DNA of 64,000 bases. Origin: Homalodisca vitripennis (taxonomy: Eukaryota > Arthropoda > Insecta > Hemiptera > Cicadellidae). Location of the stretch: positions 99,421,501-99,485,500 of the forward strand of contig NC_060207.1 in the NCBI RefSeq assembly GCF_021130785.1, written 5' to 3'. The notes below the pieces were generated by a model, which was not told where the DNA came from, ran no database searches, and saw only the letters and a program-made list of their open reading frames with translations. Of the stretch, positions 10,299 to 23,703 are shown one piece after another. Made by a program: the position numbers and the translations under genes. Numbering within the stretch: position 1 is the stretch's first letter; each line of letters starts with the position of its first letter.

Positions 10299-11520
10299 AA
10301 AACGCTTACAGAATGACATGACAGCAATTGAGAACTTCAATAACATAATTAACTACTGATTACGGCTAAATCTGTTATGATTGCATGCTCTAAACAACCT
10401 CCATTTATTTGAATGGTTCAGTACGGCAAACCTTTAAAGGCTCAGTATCTTAAAATATAATTTTGTAAGAAAACTGGTTTTGCTTATTTAACAATGTTGT
10501 TTCGATATAAAGATTTGAATTGTGCATGCCTCTATTTATATTAAAATTACAGGCCAATATAAATAAATAATAACTGTTAAAAAATGTAAAGAAAAAATAT
10601 TGTGACCATAATGTTACATCTTACACAGTAGAGATTCTAAAGAAATAATGCAGTTTAAATTTATGTTATATGTGTAGTAAGCAATTAAAGAGATTTCATA
10701 CAATCGGCTTTAATAAAATGCCGAATTGAATAAAAATAAGATACATATTAATGTATAACGAGGCTTGTTCAAGCTTAGTCACAATCTTTTATAAGCATAC
10801 ATAATTTATTGAATTAAAGTCTTTATTTGCAATATTCCCAATGACACAAACATTATGAATATAACTCCCTACACATGTTATCTCATTAAATAGGATACGT
10901 CTTAGTTCATTATTTTTGTAAAGCAGATGGACCATCGTCTGAATTTCTTGAATTAACTTGATATCCAATCATACTTTGACTTAATTTTATCAACATTAGC
11001 AATTTTTCAAACATAAAGGTTCGCATTTTCTAGATAGCTTTCTTACACACACATCGCAGATATACTGACTCTACAAGAATTTAAAGTTAGAAGTAGTGAT
11101 TTTGAAATTTTATAATTGTGAGTTTGATTAAAGAGTTTTGCAGATAAGAATAAAATAACTCTGCAGGGAAAAGTAAATGACAAATCATAACGCAATTGAT
11201 CAATTTTACTGATTATATATCTAAAATTCTACATATAAATAACAAATACCGTCTAAAGCAAACTATCTTGTCAAATATTAATTGTTTAAAACAATTTGTT
11301 AAACCATGAAAAATTTAATTTCCAAAAATATTTGGTAAACATTGCATTTTAGTTTAAAAAACAAAATCCCACGTCGGTCATATAAACTCATTAACTGTAA
11401 ATTGTATTCAGAGGTTTTAACGTGCTTAACGCTTCAGGCAATGCAAAACATGTTAATTACCTTCAACAACAGGATTTACCAACCCACTGCTGTAAATCTA
11501 TAAATCAAATATGAAATTTA
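10299..11520. other. gene-free A+T-rich stretch
   Basis: No open frame, repeat or aligned island was found. It lies between the end of the LINE and a TA microsatellite. Confidence 0.6.
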
Positions 11521-11521
11521 A

Positions 11522-11574
<53 letters not shown>

Positions 11575-11689
11575 AATATATATATATATATTTATATATA
11601 TATATATATTTATATATATATTTACTACATATTTACATACTAAATATATATATACATACAGTAAATATATGTATATGTATATACATACA

Positions 11690-11720
<31 letters not shown>
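11521..11720. repeat. interrupted (TA)n microsatellite
   Basis: Long TA runs are broken by ttta and gta/cata units, and the sequence is partly self-complementary. The Ile/Tyr-rich open frame through it is an artefact. Confidence 0.97.
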
Positions 11721-11727
<7 letters not shown>

Positions 11728-11905
11728 CAAAAGTAAGAAGCCACACAAGTGTTTTACAAGATTAAATCAAATAAAATCAAACTGAAGCTAAGGAAATCGT
11801 ATAAAATGTGTTTGAACTTAAAATTTAAATAAAAAATGCATGATTTATTTCTTACAATCAGTTTTCCTTTAAATTTTTAAATAATCAAATGAGACAAATA
11901 AAACG

Positions 11906-11908
<3 letters not shown>

Positions 11909-11953
<45 letters not shown>
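11909..11953. repeat. (TA)n microsatellite
   Basis: An uninterrupted AT run of about 45 bp just upstream of the 12118 island. Confidence 0.97.
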
Positions 11954-11956
<3 letters not shown>

Positions 11957-12117
11957 GTTGCAGAGCGGCATCATGGTCATTTACAAAAAAAAAATACAAC
12001 AACATGCTTTAACTATAATTTAGTCAAACATGCAAATAATATGAACAACAATTTACATATTTGTCAGTGATAAGTATAATTGGCACGAGATTATAAAATT
12101 TTGAAACAATATCTTTT

Positions 12118-13020
12118 TTTGACATACCTATTACAACATTGATCTCTATCCCCCTATCATCAGTGATTACCACATCATTGAGGCCGTACGTCATCTACAA
12201 ACGGTTCCATGTTATTACTTCTGCATATAGAAACTGCATTGTTAAGTAGCACTGTTCATATTTCGGAAACAATCTTTGTTATGGAATCCTATACGCCAAT
12301 AAGGCCAATAACACTCTCGACATTTTTTAACTTTATAAATCCGACTAGAATTATCATTTATGGTAAACAATTGTGATTTCTAACCAATATTTAATATGAA
12401 ATTTGAAAACATTATGGAGTATTAAGTACAAAATCACTCGTAGTCTACATGCATTATTGAAAGCAGGCAAGTGCTATGTGATATATGCAGTTATATTAAC
12501 AAAGTAATATTACACTAAAGTCTAATTAGCATCAATTATAATAGTGTAAGAGTGATACCCATCTAGTATTGCTCTTGAAGGATCACGAACATAAAAGGCG
12601 AGTGCCGAAAGTGTAACAAATTGGAGTCTCATATAGAAAGCTATTCTGATGAGTTAATTTCACACAATTCACGAGAATATCATAGTTTCAGAAGTCTTGG
12701 GCTTTAAACATTTTAAAACCACATTAAATAAAGAAAATTAATTATTTGAATGTTGGAAACTTTAAATTGATAGGCAAAATGCTCCAAAGTAATTACAAAC
12801 AAACGGATATATCGAATTGTAAGTTATATAACATTTAAACTTAAAATATAATCCATTTATGTTTTCAAGAAGGGTTAAGGAAGGACCAAACACAATACTG
12901 ACGATCTGAAAGAGCAAAGTTACAAATGCACTTATCGTATATCAAGAAGCTCAGGAAACTAAAAAAACTTATAGGACAAGAATTTCCTTTTATCGCATAT
13001 ACCGTTTCATTCTCTATTCA
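12118..13020 (+). repeat. conserved island 'b', copy 1 of 3
   Basis: The head (12121-12240, with gacatacctattacaa and ccccctatcatcagtga) matches 48150-48290, and its tail continues to match as far as 49060. A shorter third copy of the head lies at 57105-57240. Matches contain many small gaps that break every frame, so coding is unlikely. The three copies show that copy B is itself internally rearranged. Confidence 0.7.
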
Positions 13021-14204
13021 TATTTATATAAATTAATGGAGTTGCTTTGCAACAAAGAACTTTACTTTAAATTGACAGTAAATATCCGTTGGAAGCACAT
13101 AGTTTATCATGACTTTAAGGCATCTCTTGAACACGAAAACTATAACATCGAAAATAAAATTTTGAAATATATGGTCTATCTTAGCCTTAATTTATAAAAG
13201 AGTGTTTCTTAAAACAGAAATGGAAAACATAATAGCAGCACTCACAAATAAAACTGATTTTTTTAAGATGAGAGATAATAAACTGTATGCGATAACAAAA
13301 ATACCCAAAAATAAAGTATAATTAATTCTTTTATTATTTTTGATGAGGTCACAGCATAGACATTCATTTCAAATCACACATGCAAAAATATCAAATCACT
13401 TTATGACTTTCATTTTGTAGAAAACGTCATTTGTAGTTAGAAAGTTGAAAGGAGATTCAATCAACTTCTGGCATTTGTATCTCGTAAAATTTAGAAAAAT
13501 AACATTAAATTAAAATTATTTGAGTTTTAAAAACAGCATGGTAAAGGTAAGGTGCTCAATCGATGGTATTTAGGAATCAGTAATGTTATAGTAAAACGTG
13601 AATTTCAAATCTAAACTAAAGTTTTTTAAGTTTTCTTCCCTATAAATACCAACAGAATAAACATTAATCTATGGTTATTAATGTAAAATATGCACCTTAA
13701 TCAACGTGTTACCATAACACAACTTTATGAATATTTTTGTTAATTACAGTCGTGGTGTGTGTATAAAATATTTTGAAAGTGCCATCTGAATTAAAACTAC
13801 ATACTTTCATTTTTAAACGATAACAAAATGTGATTTATCACATGTTTTATTGATCAAGCACGAACTCAATCAAACAAATACTTGAGAATAAAAACAAAAA
13901 AACCATATATTCCTATTAAAATTTCTACGAAATTTAATTAGAAGCCACACTTTTTTATGTTATTATTTGACACATATATAACCACTGTTATATAAAAGAA
14001 CTTGAAAAGTATAAACTACGGGAAACTGTAGTATGTTCACAAATTTCTATAGTAGGACCAGTAATCAGAAGTTACACTAAAATAGCATTTATTCAATTTA
14101 TAGATAGTCGTATAGAACAAAAAACAATTAAGAATTAAAAGACCATTGTTTGGGGATTTTTTCTGAAAGAATTTAATCCAGCAAGTGTAGTAAATCAATT
14201 TTCG
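13021..14204. other. gene-free stretch
   Basis: A+T-rich DNA with no supported gene, tRNA or repeat. Confidence 0.55.
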
Positions 14205-14400
14205 AATTAAAAAAGCATTTAGTAAACTTATAACTCTTGTAAAAGGTGTGACAACTTGGTGAGTGTACAGTATACTGGACAGGAAGAGGAGATACAGAAC
14301 ACCACTTCCTGCAGAGCGTCACAGTAAAGGTTATCGTTGTCCACTCAACGGACGTGAGGGGCGAGTCAATGACAGGATTTCGGACATTTGCCACCAATAA
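14205..14400. repeat. conserved island 'c', copy A
   Basis: It matches 57625-57790 with gaps. The clearest shared phrases are tatcgttgtcc and cggacgtgaggggcgagtc (copy B: atagacgtgaggagcaagtc). A minus-strand frame (14173-14397) is open here, but copy B has a stop and many replacement changes in that frame, so coding is not supported. A related short match follows at 14690-14790/58780-58870 (gagagaagattcagatccta). Confidence 0.55.
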
Positions 14401-15353
14401 TAGAACACTACGTTTCGAGGGTTGAAATCTATCATATTCTTCAGTTTTTGAAAAACCTATTAAGTTCTAGCAAAAGAAGTTTAAGTAAGCACAATTAATA
14501 TATGGCGATGAACTCGATACACCTAAAACATTCATAGTCTCATAAACTTTTAAACTAGACTAAATCCCTGTTAATATATTTTTTAATAAATTGGTATAAT
14601 TTATATTTAATAATATAAGATGATAATAAATTGGCAATTAAATTTTTAAAATTATTACATAAATACAAAAACATTATTTTAAAGACATCCACAAAAATGA
14701 AGGATGTTTCAGAGAGAAGATTCAGATCCTAAACTACGGACTGGAAGATAAATGGTCACTTTCGAAATTATGAGAAATAAACCCCCACACTGATAATTTA
14801 GAGATGATAACTTTGGTCGCATTAACTTCTAGTGTGTATTTGAGATTGGTATTTTTGTTATATAATTACTTATTTTTATTAACATGTTCAAAATGGAAAT
14901 GATGCAGTAGACATTTATGAATACGTCATATGTATAATAGTTATGTTGGTTGAGCAAGGAGCTGAGAACATTTCATTTATGTCCGTCTATTCGTACAATA
15001 TATAAAAACGAACTAACCTATAGACTTTTTTTGAAGCTTCATTTATATATAGGCATCACTGAGCTGAGCCATACACAAGGCACATATTATTTCAGTGTTC
15101 ATGATTAAGAGTATGGGAGTTTAACCTGACTCTTATATCATGTTTATGCATGACTCTTATATCATTTTTGTGCATGACTCTTACATCATTTTATCATCTA
15201 CGTGTAGAAGCATTATTCGTTCGAATTAATTGTATCTCCAATACGACAGTTGAGTCTGCTTTCTTGCAATGTTAAAAAATACGGATACGTTGGCCTCGGA
15301 AACCTGCTTCGGTCCTAAAGCGTTCACTTCAATCCTTGTACTTCGGTCTGAGA

Positions 15354-15545
15354 TTTTTTTTTTTTTTTTTTTTTTTTGGGAGTGTTTATTGAACTACTAT
15401 TTTGCTTTGTAGTCCAGGGAAAAATTATATAAGAAGGTCTGACAAGTCTAGTTCAGTTAAAAGATCTCCGACCGTATTGCAGCCCCGTCCCACAGTCACT
15501 TTGCGGTCCCACAGCTAAGATTGCATTATTTTTTCCGATCAAAAA
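15354..15545 (-). mobile_element. poly(A)-tailed retrosequence, minus strand
   Basis: A 24-base T run at 15354-15377 is preceded, on the minus strand, by AATAAA (complement of 15385-15390) 7 bases before the A run. Upstream lies a G+C-richer stretch (complement of 15440-15530). This is the 3' end of a reverse-transcribed RNA, either a truncated LINE/SINE or a processed transcript. No target-site duplication was found and the source is not identified. Confidence 0.6.
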
Positions 15546-16061
15546 GTTATACACGTAAGTAACTCTTTAAGACCTGCTGAGGTCTAAATTGACTTCTAGC
15601 TACTCCTATAATTCCTATAATTTATTTTCGATCTAAGGTGTTCCAGTGCCATAATTGAGTTTTATCTTGTTGTCCTGACGAAGAAAATATTTATACATAA
15701 ATATAACTGAGAAGCCTATTACGCCCTAAATGAAAATCCTTCATACCTATCTACTTCCGGTATATGAAAAAAATTCATATTAACGTCATGAATTTTCCAA
15801 AATAATGGCTTATAAGGTTTTGAGTAAATGTTGTTCATTTTCGGAATGTAGTCTGTGAAAGAATGGATCGTTGAGGCAAGTTAGTATCCTTTTCTTCATT
15901 TACTCTTAAGCCACAGTTAAAATGCCATATCACAATGTCAAGGAAACACACTATTTTATAGTAACGTACATGAAAACGCTCACAGCTTCGTTCATTGGTT
16001 TTATAACAGCGATTAACTATTCTTTACAGTGCATTAGATATTTTTAATTCGTCGCTGTTGT

Positions 16062-16554
16062 AACCTAGAGTAAAACACCCAGCAGGGATCACTTCTGGCT
16101 GGTTTATACCTACCAGTTGAACCCACCACTGGGCACAGCAAAAAACCGATGTGCCACTTCAATCTGGGCAACCTTATGGATGTCCAGTAGCGGCACATCA
16201 CTAACCGCAAATGTTGAGATTCTGGGATTCATGGGCAATTCGATAGGTCTAGCCTACTGTGGAGGATGGCTGTTCGAGTTGGTGGGGTTTGTTCCCTTAC
16301 CTCAGAGGCTCTTGTTAACCTCAACAAGGGTGTGCCACCCCCTGCCTACTTTGACTGGAGAAGCTGGTTCACAGCTAGCCTCCCTTCTTCCGGGATGACT
16401 TTGAGATGTAGTGCCCTAATTCTTCCTCATGGATCTCGATAGGAGGCGGCCCCTACTCCCTAACCTTACCCATCCTGAATATCCTATCACTCCGGAAGCA
16501 GCGCAAAGGTCCTTACAGGACTAAGTGCAATTTATAAGCTTCTTGTCCTAAGAG

Positions 16555-16592
<38 letters not shown>

Positions 16593-16601
16593 AGAGTAAA
16601 A
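16062..16601 (+). mobile_element. young retroposon with perfect target-site duplication
   Basis: A 510-bp G+C-richer insert (16076-16555) ends in a poly(A) run of about 33 bases and is flanked by identical 14-bp repeats, aacctagagtaaaa, at 16062-16075 and 16588-16601. This is the signature of target-primed reverse transcription. The 93-codon frame at 16117-16398 lacks any RT motif. I take the insert to be a 5'-truncated LINE 3' untranslated region or a SINE. The perfect duplication and long A tail indicate very recent insertion, and copy B has nothing equivalent. Confidence 0.88.
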
Positions 16602-16754
16602 GTTAGACATTAACTTTGTATTTACTACGTGCATTACACCACTGATCAAGCACTGTAAAAATAATACTTCTAAAAAATTGAAATGTAAACTATTGTAATC
16701 GACATTCAATAAATAAACGTAACAATCATTTTGTTATCACTGCACCATAGTTTC

Positions 16755-17112
16755 AATATTTTTAGCGCATTTGCGATTTTATTCCGCAATTTCCGTGCGT
16801 CGTTGTTTGAAAATACAAAAGCCACATCATCGGAAAAAAAGTCGTCAACGTTTCTTCAAACAGTTTCTCTAAAAGGTCGTTGATGAAAACAAGAAAAAGT
16901 GTTGCCGAGACGACAGAGCCCCGAGGCACCCCTTTTTCAATTTTTCCCGCTTCACTAAAGCTGGACCCTATTCTAACCACTAGCTTTCTATCTGTCAAAA
17001 CTGTTCAGACCACTGAAGGGGTAGTCGTATTCCTAGTCTTTCCAATTTCAATAGCAATATTTCATGGTCTACTAAGTCAAAAGCATACACAATCTGATAT
17101 GATGTGTAAATA
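16755..17112 (-). pseudogene. LINE reverse transcriptase fragment
   Basis: Read on the minus strand from 17110 downwards, successive frames give AFDLVDHEILLLKLERLGIR (motif A region), then LTDRKLVVRIGSSFSEAGKI, GVPRGSVVSATLFLVFINDL (variant of the PQGS template motif), and FSDD in place of YADD after a frameshift near 16840. Only about 120 residues of RT palm are left, with no endonuclease, tail or target-site duplication. It is a distinct Jockey-like family from the two LINEs upstream. Confidence 0.8.
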
Positions 17113-17114
17113 AA

Positions 17115-19639
17115 GGAATGATTCTATGATGCGCCTTAATTTTCCAAATGCCTGTTCTTATATATTCCATCCTTTTAATAGATTGTGGGGATGTCTATAT
17201 GAGGAATGTATATGTATAAAGAAATATATAGTTAAGAACTTTTATGTTTTTACAAAAAGGCATTTGTGACGTTTATTATTTGTAATAATATCCTGGCCCA
17301 AACGGCGGGCATTTGTTTTTCTGCAACAGACGATTATTTGGACAAATGTAGAACGTGTAACTTTTCTTATTATCTTTTCCAAATGTTGTTATGATAAATT
17401 ACCAAGCATTAATTAGTGGATTTGATTATAATTAAAACATAGAATGTATTTTACCAGCTAAAATATTGTATGGTATCTTATATAAAAATGGTAATGAAAT
17501 AGAAATGTATTTAATTGAGAGGAAAAGTACGAGATAATAAGGTCCTCTCCAGCACATACCTTAAAACATTTTAAAAAGTTCATATATAATAATAATAATT
17601 CATTTGTATTAGAAAACTTTGACTCCCTTCTCTCCCTCCCTCTCACTACCCCCTCCCCTAACTCTCCCTTGCCGTCTCACTGCTTGACCAAGCAACATAG
17701 AAATAACTTTCAAATCGTCACAACTTGTCCAATTTTGAGTTGTGATCTGAATAACTATTTTTGGAACACCAGCTCAAGATTTTTGTAACTATCTTTTAAA
17801 TGAACCGAATGTCCAACAGGCACCCAAGCATACTTATTTCCATTGTGCAAAAAAGGCGGCTTTCAGGATTCTTTTGGACGAGTCAATATAAGTTTTCCAT
17901 TCCTCTGGAACATATTCTATCTTAAAATGTACCGTAACTCCAAGAATTTCTGTGCTTAAAATAACGTTACATTTTTAAAAGAAAATAGACACACATTTGT
18001 TTTCCATATTTGATAGAAAGAAAAGGAAGTAGGAGCCAAAAGATGTGTGTCTTTCAGTCAAGAGCCCAAAAGCTCTGCTGGTTCCTTAGGTAAATGTCAA
18101 ATTAACACGTTCACTTCAAATTGGATAAACAAACTAGGTTCACTTTATATGCCAGGTTCGTTGTTACCTCATTCATCATCACTATCGCACGATTCAGTGA
18201 AGGTTTGGGATCAGTTAAAATATTGTCTAGAGTATTTGGAGTGGAAGGTATTTAATTTAGAGTCCACGAGGAAGAGGACGAATGGCTGACGGGATGTTCG
18301 AATAAGAAATTCCTTTTTGTTTCTAAATTAATAACTATCACGTAACAAGAACGAAAGAAACAGTCATTGCCGTGGTTATTTGGTCTCTTTAAACCATTGG
18401 TATTCGAAAACGAAAGGATTGCTTTTACCCATAAACCATTGCCTGTTCTTATACACGGAATAAAAGAACTTTGTGAGGAGACCAAGGTTTTTGTCTTGAT
18501 AACCTAATTTAATGCCAAATTCTTTTTTTTAAGTCAGAGATGTTTCTTTTTGCACAGCAAAAACTGCTGTAACTACTACAAATGTATCACAAACGGTCGG
18601 TTGAGTTCATTCATCCTCTGGAAGCCGTTGTACATGAATCAATCACAAAACTATAGAAAAAAAATCATTCACTAATTCATTAAACTAGAAATAGCACGTG
18701 AACAGCACATATTTAACCGGTAAACTAATGGAAAGTAACACCAGTGTAGGAATATGTACAAGGGGGAGGGGTGGAGACTTGAACTGACATGAACGATGCG
18801 CAGTGATACAGTATGTAGGGAGTAGTATTAGTAAACATGAACTGACAAGAAAGTGATGCAGCTAAACCTGTAGATTGTAGTTCAGCCTGTCTAATATATC
18901 AATGGCTATCAAAAAAACCTAATAAGTACGACACATTAAAATTTTAAAGCATTGCAAAAATAATTGCAATAATTCATAGACCTATTTCCCCGCAATTAGC
19001 ACTGAAAATACTATAAAATTCACTTATTATATTCAAGACAACTTTTCTACAGCAGATCCCTGTAATCTGCTATTAAAGTATTTAAGAACTATTGTAATTA
19101 ATTATAACATGCACATGTATTTGAACCCTGGGAAAACTCCTCTAAACATATCCTTGTGGATGCGTCTTTAATAATATCATCAATATATAAAACTAGTAAA
19201 CAAATTTTATTTGCGACAATGTATAGAAAGTATGACGCTCATTATGAAGAATTGCTTCGTACTAGGAGTAAAATTGCAGAATATAAGTCATCATATGTCC
19301 TAACATTCTTTCTAGCAATTAACTCAAATTTCCTTACAATCTTATGGATAAATTTCCCGAGAAAGAAAAGATCCAGGAAGCTATGATGGGTTTCATCAAA
19401 ATTATAACACGGTATTCACACTTTTTTACTCAATTTGTATGGGAAGTATAAAAACTACCAGATAGCTCCTTAAACACAACACTTCAAACAACTGCTAACT
19501 ATAAAAGCCAGTTGTGGGCTTAATGTGAAATTCTGATAAAAAAAATTACAATGAATTAATAAGGTTAATAAAATCATAAACCTATAACCAATTAAAAGTA
19601 ATAGAAAATACTTTTAAGTTACTTACTGCACAGAAAATC
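17115..19639. other. gene-free stretch
   Basis: A+T-rich DNA. There is a pyrimidine-rich patch at 17620-17680 and a slightly G+C-richer patch at 18040-18490. Open frames in the latter (18047-18289 plus, 18252-18485 minus) show no recognisable domain, splice context or conserved copy. Confidence 0.5.
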
Positions 19640-19745
19640 AAGGCTAAATAGTTAAATCAAATGGCCTGAAAGTAGTAAACAAAATGACATTCAAGACAAA
19701 TTAACTTTGTGATGCATGAAATTGAAATAGATACGCCTCCGTTGC
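19640..19745 (+). repeat. conserved island 'd', copy A
   Basis: The phrase gaaagtagtaaacaaaa and the following attaactttgtg and gtgaaattga recur at 61850-61930 with small differences. In both copies it lies about 1.3-1.5 kb upstream of a copy of the small repeated element (21105 and 63123). Confidence 0.6.
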
Positions 19746-21019
19746 TGCTTTATTGTTACGCATTTTTTACAGTTTTCTTAGAATAACTGTAGCTATTTAT
19801 TCAGTTGCTTTGTATTACCATTAAAATAATTCATTTCAAAAGTGGATTTAAAACCACCTTTTAATACTATTTACTTTTAGCGGTCTGATCTGCTTATTTT
19901 ATGAGGGTTGTTTTAATGGCAACAAAATGTTCTTGTTGCTATAAAAATCGTATTACGAAACATATGATAATGAAATTACAAATATTCAGTAGAATTACTC
20001 AGACTAATTTGAAGTGTTCAAAATAATATTGTTTGATTATAAATCGAAATTTGTAAAAATAACATGATTAATTACTGTTTATGAAATCTATTGTTAATAA
20101 GTTGAATTCTGACAAGTTATCTTAAGACGTGCATTTCATTTACTCTTCTTTTACAACCACTAATTCCAAATTCAATTAGATGTGTTTATTAGATTTACTC
20201 TCAAATAATGCTGCATAATTAAGATGGTAAACAAAGACTTTCCTTTAACAAGAAAATATTTAATAATTTAAAAGCCATGACACTTTGTTTTGTTAAATTC
20301 ACCATATTGTTTCTTTCTTAAATAAGAAAGTAACCAAGATGAATTTAATACAAATTTTGTATTTATCACCGTTTAAAGTCCATACTATTTATAAATTCTT
20401 TGTTCAAGAACTGAAAAATTAAAAAAAATAAAACTTACTACTTTTGTGGAAAAAGGTTTTTGAAGTAACATACGGCTGTAATGGAAACATATATCTAGTA
20501 TCTAGAATTAAAATGTAGCGCTGCCATATACCATAAATTCAATTTTATAATGAAAATTAACTTTTTTAAACATGAGTCGTTAATATAGTTTAATTTTTGA
20601 TTAAATTTTATAACAGCTTCTAGGACTAATAATTGTTGATAAAAGGGTGTAAACTTTAAGGAATTATAAATTCAGAACCATGGGTATTGACCAAATTTAA
20701 CATACTTTACAGCAATATACTTTATAGTTATACTTATAATCTTATTTATGTACTATTTATGCAAGTTCACCTATATTCCCGATCTGAAAATAAAAGGCAA
20801 TGTTAGTGGGATTTTAAAATTGCAACAATATATTAATATGTTTCTATTAACAAAATAAATTAACCTAAATACTTTAAACTAAACAAACAAATATTCTAGG
20901 GCAAAATTGTAAAACAGTGCCAATAAAACAATATTCAACAATATATTTAAAACAATTATGTAATGGTTAATTTTTAAAGTTTCTAGAAAATTTTAGGCTA
21001 GCTTGTCTTTACGAGTATT
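19746..21019. other. gene-free stretch
   Basis: A+T-rich DNA with weak alignment to 62080-62560 (for example tgaaaataaaa near 20785 and 62533) and to 49080-49190. No gene is supported. Confidence 0.5.
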
Positions 21020-21260
21020 TAAACATCTCCCTTGTTGAGAGCAGTTTGTACTGATTATGTTTTGTAACTGGGTCGTTTATATAACAGATAATTGAAATAC
21101 ATAGGGGTGTGAGACATTGATTTCTGTTCGGCTACCAGAATCCGTCTCTGTGGGCGACATGAGGACATCATCACCATCTGTCCCTTATTGCTGACATCAA
21201 TGACCATGTTTCGTAACTAGTATATTGGTATATCATACTTAATATAAAGCTGGACTACTA
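21020..21260 (+). repeat. small repeated element, degenerate tandem pair (copy A)
   Basis: A 3' remnant of one unit (21031-21075, cccttgttgagagcag … gttttgtaactgggt) is followed by a fuller unit at 21105-21225 (gagacattgatttctgttcg, ggctaccag, catcatcaccatctgtccct) and the trailing tataaagctgg. The pair corresponds to 50447-50765 in copy B. In the frame of the intact copies this unit reads DIDFCSATRIR, but its ATG has become GTG and an in-frame TGA follows. It is a decayed relative of the elements at 26040-26345 and 62990-63300. Confidence 0.7.
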
Positions 21261-21479
21261 TACGCACTATAAGTCTCTCTATGTAACGAAGTATTGTATA
21301 CTTTACACTGATATAAAATATTTTTCTCTGAAAAGAATTGATAATTTATCAAACTAACAGTTGAGTTCACCAATAATAGATCTTTTAAAAAGAATTGCTG
21401 ACCCCATAAATCAATACTGAAATAAATCTTATAGATCTTAACGTAAATTGCCTTGATAAATTTCATAACTAAAAATTGG

Positions 21480-22369
21480 GATTTTTAACTACAAATGTTG
21501 CTGCTCATTTTCATTGAACGTATTAAAATTACTGTGTGTTTTTTTACAGATTAATAGCAGCTATCGGCTGTTTCGTAAGCCATTTCGTAGGCTTTTAGGC
21601 CACTTTCTGGTCCGAGTAAATTATATTTCCGAAGTTTGAAACATCGGGTTTCGGGGATTTACCATTGTTATTTATATGTTACAAAATGTTTAACACCATG
21701 TTTCTTTGATAGAAATCTAAACTTTTTATTGTTTAACAATATGAAATAAGTAAAAATTAAACTTTGACGGGTGGCTGCCACTCAGTATTCCATCTTTGCT
21801 CGTGCAGTTATAACGTGCTGTTTGTGCTCTTGGTAGGTTCATGTTCTCCAAGCTGGTGTCCATTGTTACACGTCGTAAGTTTTGAGTGCATTTTTATGTA
21901 TTAAATGTATTACACCTTAGGAAGAGGGTTGATTTCCAACTTCTAAGAGTAGTGTTCCGAAATCCTATTATCCTTTCAAACCACCAATCGTAAATAACAA
22001 ACCTTTCACAAAAGTTTTAACTTTACACCTCAAAACCGAGACGTCTCTGTTCGGTTTTGTTTGATTTTTTTCTATGTAAGGTTTTTTATTTAACTTAAAA
22101 CTTATACGTTATAAACTGTTTATTCAAGCTAAATATTTTATTTTGTCACAAATTACTATACCATAGATGGTATGTTGAAAATAGCTTTGTCCAAATAGTC
22201 TTAAACGATGTAAATAACTGTGTTGTTGTAAATAGTACAATAATAACTGTGCCCCATTCATAATTATTTCACGAAAACTTTATTAAAATTCGTAAAATTT
22301 CGACTTCAGTCGAAATGTTCAATAAAAACATTTATTTGTATACGTACTATGCAATTAATTAGATTAATC
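21480..22369. other. gene-free stretch
   Basis: A+T-rich DNA, nothing supported. Confidence 0.5.
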
Positions 22370-22570
22370 TTTTGCTCGAAGTATTCTGCTGTTAAATTAT
22401 TTACTTCCATTAACTAAACGGTGTTAAATTAAACTCTTGGCAGAATTGGGTTATGAAAACAAAGGGCTGTATTTTTAAAGCGGTGGATTAACAGATTTTT
22501 GTTACTTTAATCCTTTCTATGTTAAGAGCTTACTTGCTCTATATTGAAGGATCCATACTTTATCATCTAT
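22370..22570 (+). repeat. conserved island 'f', copy 1
   Basis: It matches 29635-29830: ttctgctgttaaat, ccattaactaaa(c/t)ggtgtt, aaacaaagggctgtattt and a trailing acttgctctttatt-like phrase are shared. The partner lies between the two large copies rather than in copy B. Confidence 0.65.
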
Positions 22571-23284
22571 ATTCCTTTTAGTTTACTTATCTGATATTCA
22601 TCAATAACAACGTAACATTTATGACCACTATAAGATATATTTATTTAAATCGCCAGTTTAAAATAACGGTGATGCTCAATAACGGTACAAGATTTACTTA
22701 TCATCATATACGTAATTTCTGAAAAACTATTGTTATCGCATTTAAATAATTCCTGTTGAACTCCAACGTATATCTAGATATTATAATTTTTACTACATAA
22801 ATTTATTAATTTTATTGTACATTTACGTATAATATATAGTGCAGAAGACTTCGTTGTACACATTTTTTAAACAAGTTTTAACTGTCATGGATAATGTCAC
22901 CTAAAATACATCAGAATGGATTGCAGTGGACATTAAGGCCTTTTCAATTTCCTCTTATGTTACGAACATTTCAAAATTTAGCTAAAGACCTCAACGCCTA
23001 CTTCAAACACACACTTGGTGAAGAGTTCCTTGTTAGTATTTTTTTAAGACGTTAAGCCTATGGCACTGAATACAAATGAAATTTACATACCACAGCTACA
23101 CGAGACGTTACGTGAATAAAAATGGAAAATGCAAGAACTGGAACTGTGATGATGGTTCTCTGAATTGAAATTGTTAGCAAGATATTACATTGCTAGTTTC
23201 TGTACAGACTTGAAGCCCTTAGTGTTTTAAACGCTTAGTTGTTTTGCTTTACCATGTGAGCAACATGTAAATTCTCTTTTCCAA
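22571..23284. other. gene-free stretch
   Basis: A+T-rich DNA, no supported feature. Confidence 0.5.
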
Positions 23285-23616
23285 AATAACCTTAGGTTCT
23301 AGGAACAATACCTCTAGGAATGTAATGGAGTTCCTAGACTTTAAAATCAATTGTTATATGGAGCAACTCTAGGAACTTTTGTTCTCCAAATAATAATTTA
23401 TTATTAAAACTGTTATTTGTGAAACTTCTTTTAGTTACTCATTCAAATTTCGCCCTGTCAGCGTCAAGCCCAACAATAGGATTTTAGTTTAACGTTATAT
23501 GGAAGCGAACATAATTGACAATGAAACCATTACTGTGACAATGGGCGTGCTGAGAACATCTCGGTTCTATGCATTACCATCATAATAGCATTGCTAGAAT
23601 TAGGGGTTAATAAATA

Positions 23617-23654
<38 letters not shown>

Positions 23655-23659
23655 TATTT

Positions 23660-23703
<44 letters not shown>

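Noticed and set aside
11518..11748. Ile/Tyr-rich 76-codon frame
   Set aside because: It is translation of the (TA)n repeat.
18047..18485. Overlapping frames of about 80 codons on both strands
   Set aside because: The region is only modestly richer in G+C, with no recognisable motif, clear splice context or duplicate.
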